A DNA stretch of 64,000 nt from Desulfopila aestuarii DSM 18488 (GCF_900143695.1 NZ_FRFE01000011.1:112115-176114), one strand, 5' to 3'; shown: positions 17,488 through 27,717, counted from the first letter of the stretch. Notes: a model not told the origin generated them from the letters alone. Translations and numbers: made by a program.

Positions 17488-18261
17488 ATGCGATTTTCAG
17501 TTCTCGGCAGCGGCAGTAAGGGAAACAGTGTCTATATAGAGGAAGGACGCACAGCAATCCTTATTGATAACGGTTTTTCCGGGAAGGAGCTGGAACAGCG
17601 GCTGAGTACTATTGGCCGGTCTCTGGATAACCTCACAGCTATCTGTGTGACCCATGAGCATAACGATCATATAAATGGCGTGGGGGTGGTTTCAAGGCGG
17701 TGCAAGGTACCGGTATATGCGAATGGGGGAACCTTTGCCGGAGCGGAAAAAAAGATGGGGAAGCCTTTTCGCTTTATCGAGTTCGGTACCGGCGATGAGC
17801 TGGCGATTCAGGACCTGGAGGTGCGATCTTTTCGTATTTCTCATGATACCGCAGATCCTGTTGGTTTTGTGATTAGTAATGGTCGCGAATACCTGGGCTA
17901 CTGTACTGATACCGGTGCGGTTTCAAAATTAATGGAATTGCGTCTGGCCCGTTGCCACGGTCTGATTCTCGAGTTTAATCACAACCTCGATATGTTGAAA
18001 AATGGACCCTATCCACTGGTACTCCAGCAGCGGGTCCGATCCAGCCAGGGGCATCTTGCTAACGAGGATGCCGGGCAGTTTTTGAAAAGACTGCTCCATA
18101 GGAACCTGAAAACCACGGTTCTTGCCCATCTCAGTGAGACTAACAATACCCCTGAGCTTGCATTACGGGCCGCTATAGAGGCTGTTGGGTCCGAATCTTG
18201 CGGCGAGTTGATTGTGGCTGAGCAGCAGATACCAACCCGGCTTCTTTCACTGATAGCTTGA
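17488..18261 (+). CDS. MBL-fold metallohydrolase, YycJ/WalJ-like
   Basis: A 257-residue metallo-beta-lactamase-fold protein. MRFSVLGSGSKGNS opens the fold and THEHNDHINGVG is the HxHxDH metal site; FRISHDTADPVGF and CTDTGAVS complete it. It resembles the YycJ/WalJ family, thought to be a DNA 5'-3' exonuclease in Gram-positive bacteria. One base after dut, so a two-gene unit. Start at ATG 17488 is chosen because it begins the conserved fold. Confidence 0.85.
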   Translation: MRFSVLGSGSKGNSVYIEEGRTAILIDNGFSGKELEQRLSTIGRSLDNLTAICVTHEHNDHINGVGVVSRRCKVPVYANGGTFAGAEKKMGKPFRFIEFGTGDELAIQDLEVRSFRISHDTADPVGFVISNGREYLGYCTDTGAVSKLMELRLARCHGLILEFNHNLDMLKNGPYPLVLQQRVRSSQGHLANEDAGQFLKRLLHRNLKTTVLAHLSETNNTPELALRAAIEAVGSESCGELIVAEQQIPTRLLSLIA

Positions 18262-18304
18262 CTGAGTGTATATCACTTTTGAATCTTCTCGGGATGGCAG
18301 TCTT

Positions 18305-20212
18305 TTAGACGACAACGTTTTGCTCCCGCCGATCGCGTACAATCACCGAGCCGCAGATGGATTTTGCGCGTTTTTTCAGGTCAGAGGCAATGGAGGAAAT
18401 CTCGGCGATGGAACAGATGCGATGGATTTCCGTCGAGACCACGCCAATGGAAAGTGAAAGCAGCCCGAACTGCCGGCTGTTTCCTTCCCGATCCATGCTC
18501 ATATACATGTCGTTATCCAATTCTTCTTTGGTATGAAATGCTTTTCGTAACTGATTGAATTGCTCTAAAACATATTTACAAATGGCAAGAGAGTGTTTGG
18601 GCCGGGTGATAATGATAAAATCATCCCCGCCGATATGGCCGGCAAAACCGATGTTCGACTGGTCCCATTTCTTTACTGCATTGACCAGAATATCCCCGAC
18701 CTTCTTGATAACCCTGTCGCCCATTTCAAAGCCATGCCGGTCATTGTAGGGTTTGAAACTGTCGATATCAATATAGCAGACATCAAAATGAACTGAGCGC
18801 GACAACATCTGGGCAATCTGGCGCTGGATGAATTCATTACCCGGAAGCCCTGTGAGAGGGTTAGCACCTCGAGCCATCATCATGGAATTCTCCGTAACCG
18901 CGTTCAGAATGGCTCTGACAGATACTGTTCCGATATATTTGCCACTGCGGGTGACGCAGATATCGTCATATACCGATAGCTGTTGGCGCAGATGCACCTT
19001 TCTTGCCACTTCCTCAACTGATGAATAATGTGGAACCTGCAGAAAACTCTTTTCAAGCACATCCCCCACATTTTTATAGTAATTAAGACTCATGCCATAA
19101 CCGTGACGTCCAACCATATGACTTTCCATAAAGCGGCGACGGTTGATCAGCCCGAAGAGACGATCCTTATTGAGAACTGGGATGCAGTCTAATTGGGGCG
19201 AAGCCGTAAGACGCTTTAATACCTCGAGGACACGGTCGTTGATATCGATCGGTTCGACAAATGTGCTGATGTCGCCGACGCAGATGACCTCATCAAAAAG
19301 TTTGGTGCCGGAAGTCTTGATGGACGGCAGAATCGGAATGTCGAGTTGCTCGACCGACACGGCCTCACGTGATGGTCTGGCAAAGTGATAGCCTTGTAGC
19401 AGTTGGATACCGATTTCCCGGCATATCTGCAAATCGTTTTCGCATTCAATCCCTTCGGCGATGACATCTATGCCGATGCGATGGCAGGCGGTGGCGATCG
19501 CGTCGATCAGATTATAGTTGATATTGCCTTTGCCATGATGCTGGAAAAAGTGCCGGTCAATCTTCACATAATCGGGTTCGAGCATACTGAGCATCTTCAA
19601 CCCGCCATAGCCAGCCCCGAAGTCGTCGATAGCAATCCGAAAGCCCCGTTTTCGGTAGTGATCAATTGCTTTTATAAAAAGATTGTAATTGACGACAGCC
19701 TCTTGCTCGGTGATCTCCAGGACAATACTCTCCTGAGCGATTCCGGCCTGATTTGCCATTTTTTCGGTCAGGCCGGTGTTGTGGTCTGGATGGAGTAAAC
19801 TGGTTGGACAGATATTGACAAAGAGCAGGGCGTTTGATGCAGGAATGTTTTCTTTGGCAGCACAGGTGAAACTGTTATTGCGGCAACACATATCCAGTGG
19901 CAGGGTCTGGCCGGTGATAATCGCCTGCTGAAAAAGATTCTCTATGGTGTCAAAAGGATTTGGGCCAACAGTCCTGCACAGCGCTTCGTAGGCATAGATC
20001 GATCCTTGTTCGAGAGAAACGATTGGTTGAAAAAAAGAAGTCAGTCGGTTCTCGGTAATGATAGTCTGCAGCGCGTCATGGCTTGCCCTGAGGTCGTGGT
20101 CCAGCTGGCATGAGGGGTAGGGGGGATGTGCTTCTGGTGTGCTATGTGTAGAGATAAGGCGAAGGTTGTTTTCCCGATTATTTGCTGAACTGTCAGTTAA
20201 TCTTCTGTTCAT
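18305..20212 (-). CDS. EAL-CBS-GGDEF domain protein (c-di-GMP turnover)
   Basis: A 635-residue cytoplasmic protein without membrane segments. The EAL domain (about 50-285) retains EALC at the EAL position, EITEQ, IDDFGAGYGG, KIDRHF, AEGIE and LQGYHFARP, so it could hydrolyse c-di-GMP. A CBS pair occupies about 310-435, and a GGDEF domain at about 460-625 has GGDDF in place of GG(D/E)EF. Whether the cyclase half is active is unclear; the D-for-E change makes it suspicious. ATG 20212 is preferred to a TTG 18 bp upstream. It converges with the YycJ gene. Confidence 0.9.
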   Translation of the reverse strand: MNRRLTDSSANNRENNLRLISTHSTPEAHPPYPSCQLDHDLRASHDALQTIITENRLTSFFQPIVSLEQGSIYAYEALCRTVGPNPFDTIENLFQQAIITGQTLPLDMCCRNNSFTCAAKENIPASNALLFVNICPTSLLHPDHNTGLTEKMANQAGIAQESIVLEITEQEAVVNYNLFIKAIDHYRKRGFRIAIDDFGAGYGGLKMLSMLEPDYVKIDRHFFQHHGKGNINYNLIDAIATACHRIGIDVIAEGIECENDLQICREIGIQLLQGYHFARPSREAVSVEQLDIPILPSIKTSGTKLFDEVICVGDISTFVEPIDINDRVLEVLKRLTASPQLDCIPVLNKDRLFGLINRRRFMESHMVGRHGYGMSLNYYKNVGDVLEKSFLQVPHYSSVEEVARKVHLRQQLSVYDDICVTRSGKYIGTVSVRAILNAVTENSMMMARGANPLTGLPGNEFIQRQIAQMLSRSVHFDVCYIDIDSFKPYNDRHGFEMGDRVIKKVGDILVNAVKKWDQSNIGFAGHIGGDDFIIITRPKHSLAICKYVLEQFNQLRKAFHTKEELDNDMYMSMDREGNSRQFGLLSLSIGVVSTEIHRICSIAEISSIASDLKKRAKSICGSVIVRDRREQNVVV

Positions 20213-20422
20213 GATGGTAAAAAAGTCCAACGTTATGGTTCTAACCTGAAAGATTTACGAAAGAACCTGTAATATGAGGTTCTTCATCGGGGGTAAGACA
20301 GTCATGAACATAGACTGCAACTGTTAGAATGTGTTTATAATTACATAACAGAAGTGTTATGTGGGTGGGGGCGTGTATGAAAAGAGATTGGCGTGCTAAA
20401 AGGCGAACAGCTGGGAGGAAGA

Positions 20423-20450
20423 GGCGCATTCGTATAAAGGCGAATGCGCC
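20423..20450 (-). terminator. Hairpin after yhbY
   Basis: GGCGCATTCG and CGAATGCGCC are perfect 10-bp arms with an 8-nt loop, 12 bp after the yhbY stop on the minus strand, followed by TCTTCCT. A terminator or mRNA 3' protection hairpin is likely, although the U tract is poor. Confidence 0.55.
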
Positions 20451-20461
20451 TGGGAGCGGAT

Positions 20462-20797
20462 TTACTCTTTGGGGAGACGAATACGTTCTTCTTTTTTTCG
20501 CTTCGGGTTGGCGCGATAGAGTATCAGGGTTTTACCGATGATCTGAACAAGGCTGCTACCGGTTGCTTCAGAGAGCGCGATGCCAGCTGCATCTTTTTCT
20601 ACACCGCTGTTTTTACCAAGTTTGACCTTGATTAGCTCTCGGCGCAGCAATTCCTGATCGGTTGCTTCTATCAGTTTTTCACTCAAGCCTTCCTTGCCAA
20701 CCTGAATAAGAGCCGAAAGGTCGTGGGCCAGCCCTTTCAAAAATTTCTTCTGTCGACTGGTAAGCACCAGCATATTGTCCTGTTGTTCTTCTGTCAT
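20462..20797 (-). CDS. yhbY: YhbY family ribosome-assembly RNA-binding protein (CRM domain)
   Basis: A 111-residue CRM-domain protein associated with pre-50S particles. LTSRQKKFLKGLAHDLSALIQVGKEGLSEKLIEATDQEL and LGKNSGV are the family marks, with a GxxG-like loop, and the C-terminus is basic (PKRKKEERIR). ATG at 20797 with AAGGATATT upstream is chosen; the longer frame would run into the upstream TraB gene. Gap of 53 bp from that gene. Confidence 0.92.
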   Translation of the reverse strand: MTEEQQDNMLVLTSRQKKFLKGLAHDLSALIQVGKEGLSEKLIEATDQELLRRELIKVKLGKNSGVEKDAAGIALSEATGSSLVQIIGKTLILYRANPKRKKEERIRLPKE

Positions 20798-20850
20798 AAT
20801 ATCCTTGTAATACAAAAATGTGGTGTTGGTCTGTCTGTAAGCAGCTGGTT

Positions 20851-22047
20851 TTAATTGAAAAGATTTTTGAAGATCTCGTATCCGCCGACCCAGGTACCGA
20901 TGGCAGAGCCGAACCCGGTGAAGAAAAAAACGAGAAATACGCGCAGCAGTTTGTTTTTCCACCAGCCGGTAAATGAAGAGATATCTACACCAACCGATTC
21001 AAATTCACGAACAACCGGAGGGGCCTTCATGACTTGGATAAACGCTGTCACATAACCTGCACCAATAACAGGTGTGAGGCTGGTGATGGGTGCAGCCGTA
21101 AATGCGCCGATGGTGGTGAAAGGATGAGCAAGAGCCAGCAAGGCACCGATGGCGGCGGGAATACCGTTGGCAAGGATCCAGAAGAGCAGGTTCGCCCCTG
21201 CGACATCGGCTCCCTTGGTGATGCCGATAATGGCAAGAGACGCAAGGATCATAAAGGGAATTGACCAGCCGACGACTTTCCAGCTTTTCGACACTGGGGG
21301 GATCGTACTGATCTCCGTTAACCGGTCACGTTGGTCGATACCAAAGGCTTTTGTAATTCCTTCCACATGACCGGCACCTACTATTGCAACGACCCTTTGC
21401 CCTGGAGCTTCCTTAATTTTTTCAGCCAGGTAGACATCACGCTCGTCTATCAGTACGCGTTTCAATTCTGGGAAAGACTGCCCCATTTCTTCCATCAGAC
21501 CTGCAAGGACATCTTTCTTTTTCATATCCTCAAGTTTTTCGGAGCTGATTTCTTCGGAATCAAAGACGCTCGCCAGAAGCGAGCTGAGAAGATACCCTTT
21601 TCGAAAAAACGAGGTCGATTTCCAGGCGCGTCGCAGAGTAATCCGTACGTCACGGTCGCAGAGTGAAATCGGGATGTTGTGACTATTCGCGGCCTCTGCA
21701 CCAGCCATCAGTTCGGCACCGGGCTTGACGCCCAGCTGGCCGCCAAGTTTTTTCTGAAATGAACTCATCAAGAGGCTCACAAGCAGGGTCGAGAGCTGCT
21801 TGTTGCGGATAATCTGCCTGAGATCGAGAGCTTGCCAGTTCTCTTTCTGTAACAGGGCTTGATAGCGGTTGGCATCAAGTTCGAGACAGACCCGGTCCGG
21901 TTGTTCTTCAGTGATAACCTGCTGTACCAGATCTACTGATTCCTGGGAGATATGAGCCGTGCCGATAAGGAGGATCTGCTTCTCAACAAGCTCAATATAA
22001 TGCACATCCGGACCATGGTCGCCGGCCGGAAAAGATGGTGTTGTCAT
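20851..22047 (-). CDS. TraB/PrgY family membrane protein
   Basis: A 398-residue TraB-family protein. The N-terminal soluble domain has LLIGTAHISQESV, CLELDANRY, LCDRDVRITLRRAW and VGAGHVEGI, the two GxxH motifs that mark the TraB/TIKI metalloprotease-like fold. The C-terminal third (about 255-395) has four or five hydrophobic segments. Enterococcal PrgY limits pheromone activity, but bacterial homologues elsewhere are uncharacterised. Same strand as yhbY. Confidence 0.85.
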   Translation of the reverse strand: MTTPSFPAGDHGPDVHYIELVEKQILLIGTAHISQESVDLVQQVITEEQPDRVCLELDANRYQALLQKENWQALDLRQIIRNKQLSTLLVSLLMSSFQKKLGGQLGVKPGAELMAGAEAANSHNIPISLCDRDVRITLRRAWKSTSFFRKGYLLSSLLASVFDSEEISSEKLEDMKKKDVLAGLMEEMGQSFPELKRVLIDERDVYLAEKIKEAPGQRVVAIVGAGHVEGITKAFGIDQRDRLTEISTIPPVSKSWKVVGWSIPFMILASLAIIGITKGADVAGANLLFWILANGIPAAIGALLALAHPFTTIGAFTAAPITSLTPVIGAGYVTAFIQVMKAPPVVREFESVGVDISSFTGWWKNKLLRVFLVFFFTGFGSAIGTWVGGYEIFKNLFN

Positions 22048-22214
22048 GGGACTGAAATAACTGTGAGAAAGGATGGTGCGGATGACCCGCTCTGGAAATC
22101 TGGATATTTACGATAACTGCCGGAGAATTACACTCTCCAGCAGTTATCCAAGAAGATACATCCTGTCGGGAAAAATGCAAGCTTTGCTGTGCTTGATCAG
22201 TGTGTAAGGCGGCT

Positions 22215-24026
22215 TTACACTTTCTTCATTTTCAACTGGCTGCCAGGTTTGAGATGGTCGGAAGAAAGGTTGTTCCACTCTTTGATCTGTTTGGTGGAGA
22301 CATTGAATTTGCGAGAAATAGTCCAAAGAGAGTCGCCGCTTCTGACCTGATACATGTCGTAAGGATCAGCAGGGGACTCAATTTTTAAACCATTGGAATT
22401 CTTTTTTGGTGTGAACTTTGGGGAAATTTTGGCTGCGAGAGCTAATGTTGCATCCCTGTCGCTTAGCAGATGTGAGGGCGATGCCGTTCTAGCTGTGCTG
22501 CTGCCACTTTTTATCAATTTGGTAGTGGATGCCAGAATCTGGGTGGTTCCACCTTTTTTCTGAAGTGCTATGTCTTTGTTAGCTGTTTTGCCAGCCCCTT
22601 CGACATAGAGGGCAAGCTGTTGTCCGGCTCTGATATGCTTGGCATTTTTCAAGCCGTTCCAGGCCATGATCAGTTCCGCAGGGACATGATATTTTCGTGA
22701 GATTGCTGAAACCGTTTCTCCTTTCTTGATACGATGGAGAATGAGGTTTTCCTTGTAGCTGGCCAGCATGGCCTGGCTGCCTTCAGGGAGCAGCTGGTAC
22801 TTAACAGTGGTGAATGGGATACGCAGATTTGTCCCCGGTTTAAGACGTGACGATCGGAGATTATTCACCTTCAGGAGGGTGGTGGTGTTGATGTCATATT
22901 TTTTGCAAATTAGAGCCAGCGTTTCCCCTTTTCTGATAACATGGGTTTTGAAATCTGTACTGGCATAGGTATGCAACCTCTTTAAGTTGTGTGAGGCGAT
23001 TTCTTTGGTGCCTGGTGGGATCTTCACCGCATAGCTGCTCTGGTTGGCGGGAGTTTTTCCTGTGCGGAGTTCTGCATTCAGTTCTTTGATGGTATCAGTA
23101 TCGGTTCCGGCAATGATGGAAACTGCATCGAGGCTTAACCCAGGCCCCACCGAAATGGTGTCAAATTCGAGAGGTTTTTCCAGTGCAACCTTGTCAAAAC
23201 CAAACTTTTCAGGCTGTCTTGCAATAATGATGGCGGCGATAAGCTTTGGGACATAGCGTTTGGTTTCAAGGGGCAGGAAGTCGGTCTTGGCCAGATCCCA
23301 GAAATTGTCGACCTGATATTTATCCATGCCGCTTTTAATTTTTCCTGGACCACAATTGTATGCTGCAACAGCCAGATGCCAATCGCCAAAATCACGATAA
23401 AGATCACCTAAAAAATTGGCGGCAGCGACAGTTGATTTTTCGGCATCGCGGCGCTCATCGAGATATTTGTCAATGGTGAGATTGTACATCTTGCCAGTGG
23501 AGCTAATGAACTGCCAGAGGCCAACGGCGTTGGCATGGGATAATGCTCGCTGGCTGTACCCACTCTCGATCATAGAGAGATAGATGAGATCATTTGGAAG
23601 TCCTGATTTGTCCAATTGTGCTTCCATGATAGACTGGTAACGACCGGAACGGTTCAGCCATTTCTGGAAAGTTTTGTGTTGTTTATTCTGGAAAAGATCA
23701 AGGTATGCGGCGACCTGTTTATTGAGAATAACCGGAAAGTCGTAGGGACTCGGCTTGGAAGGATCGCCATTTATAAAGACAGTCCCCCTGTCGCCCCAGT
23801 CACCGGTGCGGCTCAGAGCCTCCAGTTCCTGGTCGAGGGTGAGGTCCGCCTCAGTTTGAACCAATTGTAGTGCTGGGTCATCGGAGTCCTGCAGTTCGCC
23901 ATCTACGGAAACTCCCTGCAGATCATGCAGAAAGCCATGCTGTGAGTTGTTGGCACAGCCGAAAAGGAAGAGACTGGTTCCGAGTATGGTCAGCAGGGAG
24001 AATCGTTGTATATAGGTTTTGAGCAT
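22215..24026 (-). CDS. mltD: Lytic transglycosylase, MltD-like, with three LysM repeats (lipoprotein)
   Basis: A 603-residue envelope enzyme that would cleave peptidoglycan between MurNAc and GlcNAc, forming 1,6-anhydroMurNAc. A signal peptide ends at lipobox LFGC (C24). The SLT domain has the catalytic Glu154 in MIESGYSQRALSHANAVGLWQF and AAYNCGPGKI at about 222. Three LysM domains follow (about 350, 430 and 560; each with the GETL or GDSL motif). Divergent from the penicillin-binding protein gene, with a 352-bp control region between. Confidence 0.92.
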   Translation of the reverse strand: MLKTYIQRFSLLTILGTSLFLFGCANNSQHGFLHDLQGVSVDGELQDSDDPALQLVQTEADLTLDQELEALSRTGDWGDRGTVFINGDPSKPSPYDFPVILNKQVAAYLDLFQNKQHKTFQKWLNRSGRYQSIMEAQLDKSGLPNDLIYLSMIESGYSQRALSHANAVGLWQFISSTGKMYNLTIDKYLDERRDAEKSTVAAANFLGDLYRDFGDWHLAVAAYNCGPGKIKSGMDKYQVDNFWDLAKTDFLPLETKRYVPKLIAAIIIARQPEKFGFDKVALEKPLEFDTISVGPGLSLDAVSIIAGTDTDTIKELNAELRTGKTPANQSSYAVKIPPGTKEIASHNLKRLHTYASTDFKTHVIRKGETLALICKKYDINTTTLLKVNNLRSSRLKPGTNLRIPFTTVKYQLLPEGSQAMLASYKENLILHRIKKGETVSAISRKYHVPAELIMAWNGLKNAKHIRAGQQLALYVEGAGKTANKDIALQKKGGTTQILASTTKLIKSGSSTARTASPSHLLSDRDATLALAAKISPKFTPKKNSNGLKIESPADPYDMYQVRSGDSLWTISRKFNVSTKQIKEWNNLSSDHLKPGSQLKMKKV

Positions 24027-24378
24027 AAGTTGGATGAAATAACGCTATGGTGAAGCCGGGTGGAGAATTGCTCTGGGGTGGAAAGACACCAGTATTCTCA
24101 GGACGCACGCGGCAGGTGAACATGTAAATAACTGAATTGCCGGTTTTCAGGGTGGATCTTGACGAAAATATCCTGTTTTGACCTGGAAAAGGGTATTGAG
24201 TTACCCGAGATAACCTAGTACATTCAGTGCTGTTTTTTGCCGAAATAGCGGCACATTGCTGCATATTTAAAACCTAAGTTGCCGAGAAATGCAACAATAA
24301 TACGACTGGCTCTCACTATCCCGGTCTTCCCTCGCCCCATTGATGTCCATATCTGCCTCATGCTGCAGATACAAAATT
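24027..24378. other. Divergent intergenic region, mltD/penicillin-binding protein
   Basis: Non-coding stretch of about 350 bp between two divergently transcribed cell-wall genes, so it should contain both promoters. I find no clear -35/-10 pair, riboswitch or terminator in it. The short in-frame extension upstream of 24379 (from TTG 24340) is not convincing as coding sequence. Confidence 0.5.
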
Positions 24379-27300
24379 ATGATCAAAAAGTTCTTATTTT
24401 TTCTGATATTTCTATGTTTTGCTGCTGTTACAGCTGCCGGATTCGGTGCGTATGCCTTGTACTACCTCATCGTGCTGCATCCAGGTCCGGAGATAGAGGC
24501 TCATAATATCCAAGCGATACTCGGCCAGGAAAGCCCTGTTTTTTACAATGACAACACCACCAAGCTGGGGGTCTTTTTCGACGAGGCTCATCGGCAGTAT
24601 GTCAAATACGCCGATATTCCGGTCGAATTTGTCAACGCGCTGGTCGCTGCCGAGGACAACCAGTTCTTTAGCCATTTTGGTTTTGACATCCTGGGAATCG
24701 GCAGGGCCATGGTGAAGAATATTGAGGCAGGCAGAATTGTGCAGGGCGGAAGTACTCTGACTCAGCAGACCGCCAAGAACCTGTTTAAACGGTCTGAAAG
24801 ATCGTTTAAAGAAAAACTGAAAGAACTGCTGTTCGCTCTGCGACTTGAGTATCACTACAGCAAGGAGGAAATTTTCGAGTTCTATGCCAATCAGTTTTAT
24901 GTCAGCGGCAATGGCCATGGCCTCGGGGTTGCGGCTCGACATTATTTCGATAAAGAGGCCAGTGATTTAAATCTGGTCGAATGCGCCTTCATTGCCGGCT
25001 CTGTCAAGCGTCCGAATTACTACAATCCCTTTTTTCAAAAAAACGAAGAAGCTGTGCAATTGGCGAAAGTGCGGGCTAAAGAGCGGCTCAACTACGTCCT
25101 GGACAAGATGCTGGAACTCGGCATGATTGACCGTGATGTGTATGAAGAGGCGGTTGCTGCAGATATCGAGTTCAAGCAGGGCCAGGTTGGATATCAGCTT
25201 GACTATGTTATGGAGGTCGTAAAAGATGCGGTTTCTTCAGATGAGGTTTTAGCTGAACTGGAAAAGAACGGTATCGACAACATCTCCACTTCAGGGGTAC
25301 GGATAATTACCACCGTGGATAAAATCGTGCAGGATCAAGCTGTCTACGCTTTGCGCCATGATCTTTCCCGGCTTGATACCGAGCTGAAAGGTTATGAGCA
25401 TGATGAGGTGCAAAGCGAGTATGCTGCCATTACTTTTCCTGGCGATGAGAAGCTTGAACCCCGGGCCTTTTTGTTCGGCACGGTGCAGGAAGTAACCGGC
25501 AAGGGCAAGGAAACTCGTATAAACGTCGATTTTGGTAGTAAAATCGGTTCGGGTGTGATCGAAGGTGACAGTCTCATGCGGTTGGCTGAGGCTCGCGCAA
25601 AATGGCGGAAGAATAAATGGGCTAAGGCCGGAGCCAAGGAGTTGCAAAGTCTGGCTGAGCAGATCGTGTCCGGCGACCGCATCTGGGTGAGTGTCAAGGA
25701 AGTGGTGGAAGAGGGGAGCGCCCTGCTCGAGCTTGAGAAATACCCTGAAATCGAGGGTGGAGCCATCGTGGTTCAGGATGGAACGGTCAAGGCAATGGCT
25801 GGTGGCGTAGAAAACAGGTTCTTCAACCGCGCCATTCAGGCCAGGCGTACCATGGGGTCATCATTTAAACCATTTGTTTATGCAGCGGCATTACAGCTCG
25901 GGTGGAACAGCAGTGACCTCTTGAAAAACAGTCGCGATATGTTTGTCTACCACCGCCAGCCCTATTTCCCACGACCGGATCATAAAAGTCCGTTCAACGA
26001 TGTCTCCATGAGTTGGGCTGGAACAAAATCTGAGAATGTGGCTTCGGTGTGGCTGGTTGCGCATCTTTGTGATCAACTGAATTCTGTGCAGTTTCGTGAT
26101 TTGGCCGAACATCTTGATCTCACCCCACGGGTCGTCAATGGTGAAACGGAAGCATACCGGGCTTACAGGGCCAGGATTCGTGATGAGTACGGTATTCTCA
26201 TTACCAATGATACGCTGAAAGAAGCGGCATTTCGCGCGGCTGTGCGGACAAGCGAAACAGATTTTATGTTTGAAGACCTGATGGACGACTACCGGTTTCT
26301 CCGATCGATCAATTATGGTCTTAACGTCGATCGCTACCGGAAAATGCTCGATCAGGAGGTTGCTAGCCTATCTGGATCTAGCGCCAACGAGCGAAACGAA
26401 CTGCAGACACGCAAGAGCTTGCTGTACATGAATTATCTTGCTCTCAAAGCCATGCGACAACGGTTGAAGAGTTTTGCCGAATGGATTGACGGCTCAAGCT
26501 TTTTTACCGACCAGCAGGATGGTGGGCAGAACGTCTCGGGTGAGCTGTTTTACGACTACGAGACGGGCCGTTATGTCTTCCAGCCTGGCAGAGTGACCAA
26601 CCCCAATCTGGAGGTCGTCTACCGGAGTCAGCTTGAGGAGCATCTGTATACCCTTTCCAGCTTTGAGCGTGAGCGGTTCTGGGGGAGCGTACAACTGTAT
26701 GGCGTGGTCTCTGTTGCCGGCTTTGACCTGCTAAGTGAGCAGATAGAACAGGAATATCAACGCTTGGAGCGAGAACTACCCTACAGCTTTGATGTCCTCG
26801 CCGATGTCTCAGACTTCCGTATTTTTGCAGGATTGAAGTATCTCATTGCCCTGGCACGGGAGATGGGAATTGCCAGTGGCATGCAGCCGGTACTCTCGTT
26901 TCCGCTTGGTTCGAACGTCGTCAGCCTGCTCGAAACCACCAGGATGTATGAAGGGCTGGTAACCGGCATCGTGACTACCTATGGTAATGATCCTGAGAAT
27001 AAGGATCGCGACAGCCTGCTTTTTATAGATCGTATTGAGTCTGCCGACGGGCAGATCCTCTATCAGCCTGAGCAGCAGGCAAAAACAGTTCTGGGCCCCA
27101 AAGCCCGAATTGCGGTCGGCCATATCCTTGAAAATGTCGTGAAATTCGGTACTGGCCGGCAAGCTGACAAAGGGGTCAAACTGTCCTCGGAGGAAGGCGG
27201 ACCACTCGATAAGTTGAACATTTCGGTGCCGGTTCTTGGTAAGACCGGAACCGCCAATGACTATACGAATGCTGCCTTTTTGGGCTACCTGCCTGCGCCG

Positions 27301-27717
27301 GCTGAGGATGGCAGCGGCCTTGTACTACGTAACGGCTACGCGGTCGGTGTCTATGTCGGCTATGATGACAACGTGTCCATGCGAAAGTCAACCATCAAAA
27401 TCAGCGGTGCAGCTGGTGCCTTACCGACCTGGATTGAGATCGTCAATACCTTGATCCGTGAAGATGATTTTGTCGGAAAACTTGACCCGGCAGAGATTTC
27501 TTTCAACGGCTTACAACTCAACCGTGATGATAAGGGCCAGCTTAATCTCATTGCCGATCAGGAGCAGGGGGGAATCGTCACTAGCCCGGCCAGGGAGGCA
27601 AGTTTGGGCAACCGGTATCAGCCATCCATTTTGACCTTTGGTACCCTCACGGCTGGCGGCGGCTTTACTCCAGATCGAAGCTATCAGCCATTCTGGCGTG
27701 CAGCTGAAGGACCGTAA
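24379..27717 (+). CDS. Class A penicillin-binding protein with an enlarged transpeptidase insert
   Basis: A 1112-residue bifunctional peptidoglycan synthase. One N-terminal membrane helix (about 3-30) precedes the GT51 glycosyltransferase, with catalytic E92 in AAEDNQFFSHFGFD and QGGSTLTQQTAKNL (122-135). The transpeptidase has SxxK at S494-K497 (GSSFKP), SxN at S551-N553 and KTG at K955. The distance between SxN and KTG is about 400 residues, against roughly 125-190 in E. coli PBP1b/PBP1a; the extra block (570-830) is helical and charged. A 120-residue loop (330-450) between the two catalytic domains is also unusual. Start at ATG 24379 gives the membrane anchor directly. Confidence 0.9.
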   Translation: MIKKFLFFLIFLCFAAVTAAGFGAYALYYLIVLHPGPEIEAHNIQAILGQESPVFYNDNTTKLGVFFDEAHRQYVKYADIPVEFVNALVAAEDNQFFSHFGFDILGIGRAMVKNIEAGRIVQGGSTLTQQTAKNLFKRSERSFKEKLKELLFALRLEYHYSKEEIFEFYANQFYVSGNGHGLGVAARHYFDKEASDLNLVECAFIAGSVKRPNYYNPFFQKNEEAVQLAKVRAKERLNYVLDKMLELGMIDRDVYEEAVAADIEFKQGQVGYQLDYVMEVVKDAVSSDEVLAELEKNGIDNISTSGVRIITTVDKIVQDQAVYALRHDLSRLDTELKGYEHDEVQSEYAAITFPGDEKLEPRAFLFGTVQEVTGKGKETRINVDFGSKIGSGVIEGDSLMRLAEARAKWRKNKWAKAGAKELQSLAEQIVSGDRIWVSVKEVVEEGSALLELEKYPEIEGGAIVVQDGTVKAMAGGVENRFFNRAIQARRTMGSSFKPFVYAAALQLGWNSSDLLKNSRDMFVYHRQPYFPRPDHKSPFNDVSMSWAGTKSENVASVWLVAHLCDQLNSVQFRDLAEHLDLTPRVVNGETEAYRAYRARIRDEYGILITNDTLKEAAFRAAVRTSETDFMFEDLMDDYRFLRSINYGLNVDRYRKMLDQEVASLSGSSANERNELQTRKSLLYMNYLALKAMRQRLKSFAEWIDGSSFFTDQQDGGQNVSGELFYDYETGRYVFQPGRVTNPNLEVVYRSQLEEHLYTLSSFERERFWGSVQLYGVVSVAGFDLLSEQIEQEYQRLERELPYSFDVLADVSDFRIFAGLKYLIALAREMGIASGMQPVLSFPLGSNVVSLLETTRMYEGLVTGIVTTYGNDPENKDRDSLLFIDRIESADGQILYQPEQQAKTVLGPKARIAVGHILENVVKFGTGRQADKGVKLSSEEGGPLDKLNISVPVLGKTGTANDYTNAAFLGYLPAPAEDGSGLVLRNGYAVGVYVGYDDNVSMRKSTIKISGAAGALPTWIEIVNTLIREDDFVGKLDPAEISFNGLQLNRDDKGQLNLIADQEQGGIVTSPAREASLGNRYQPSILTFGTLTAGGGFTPDRSYQPFWRAAEGP

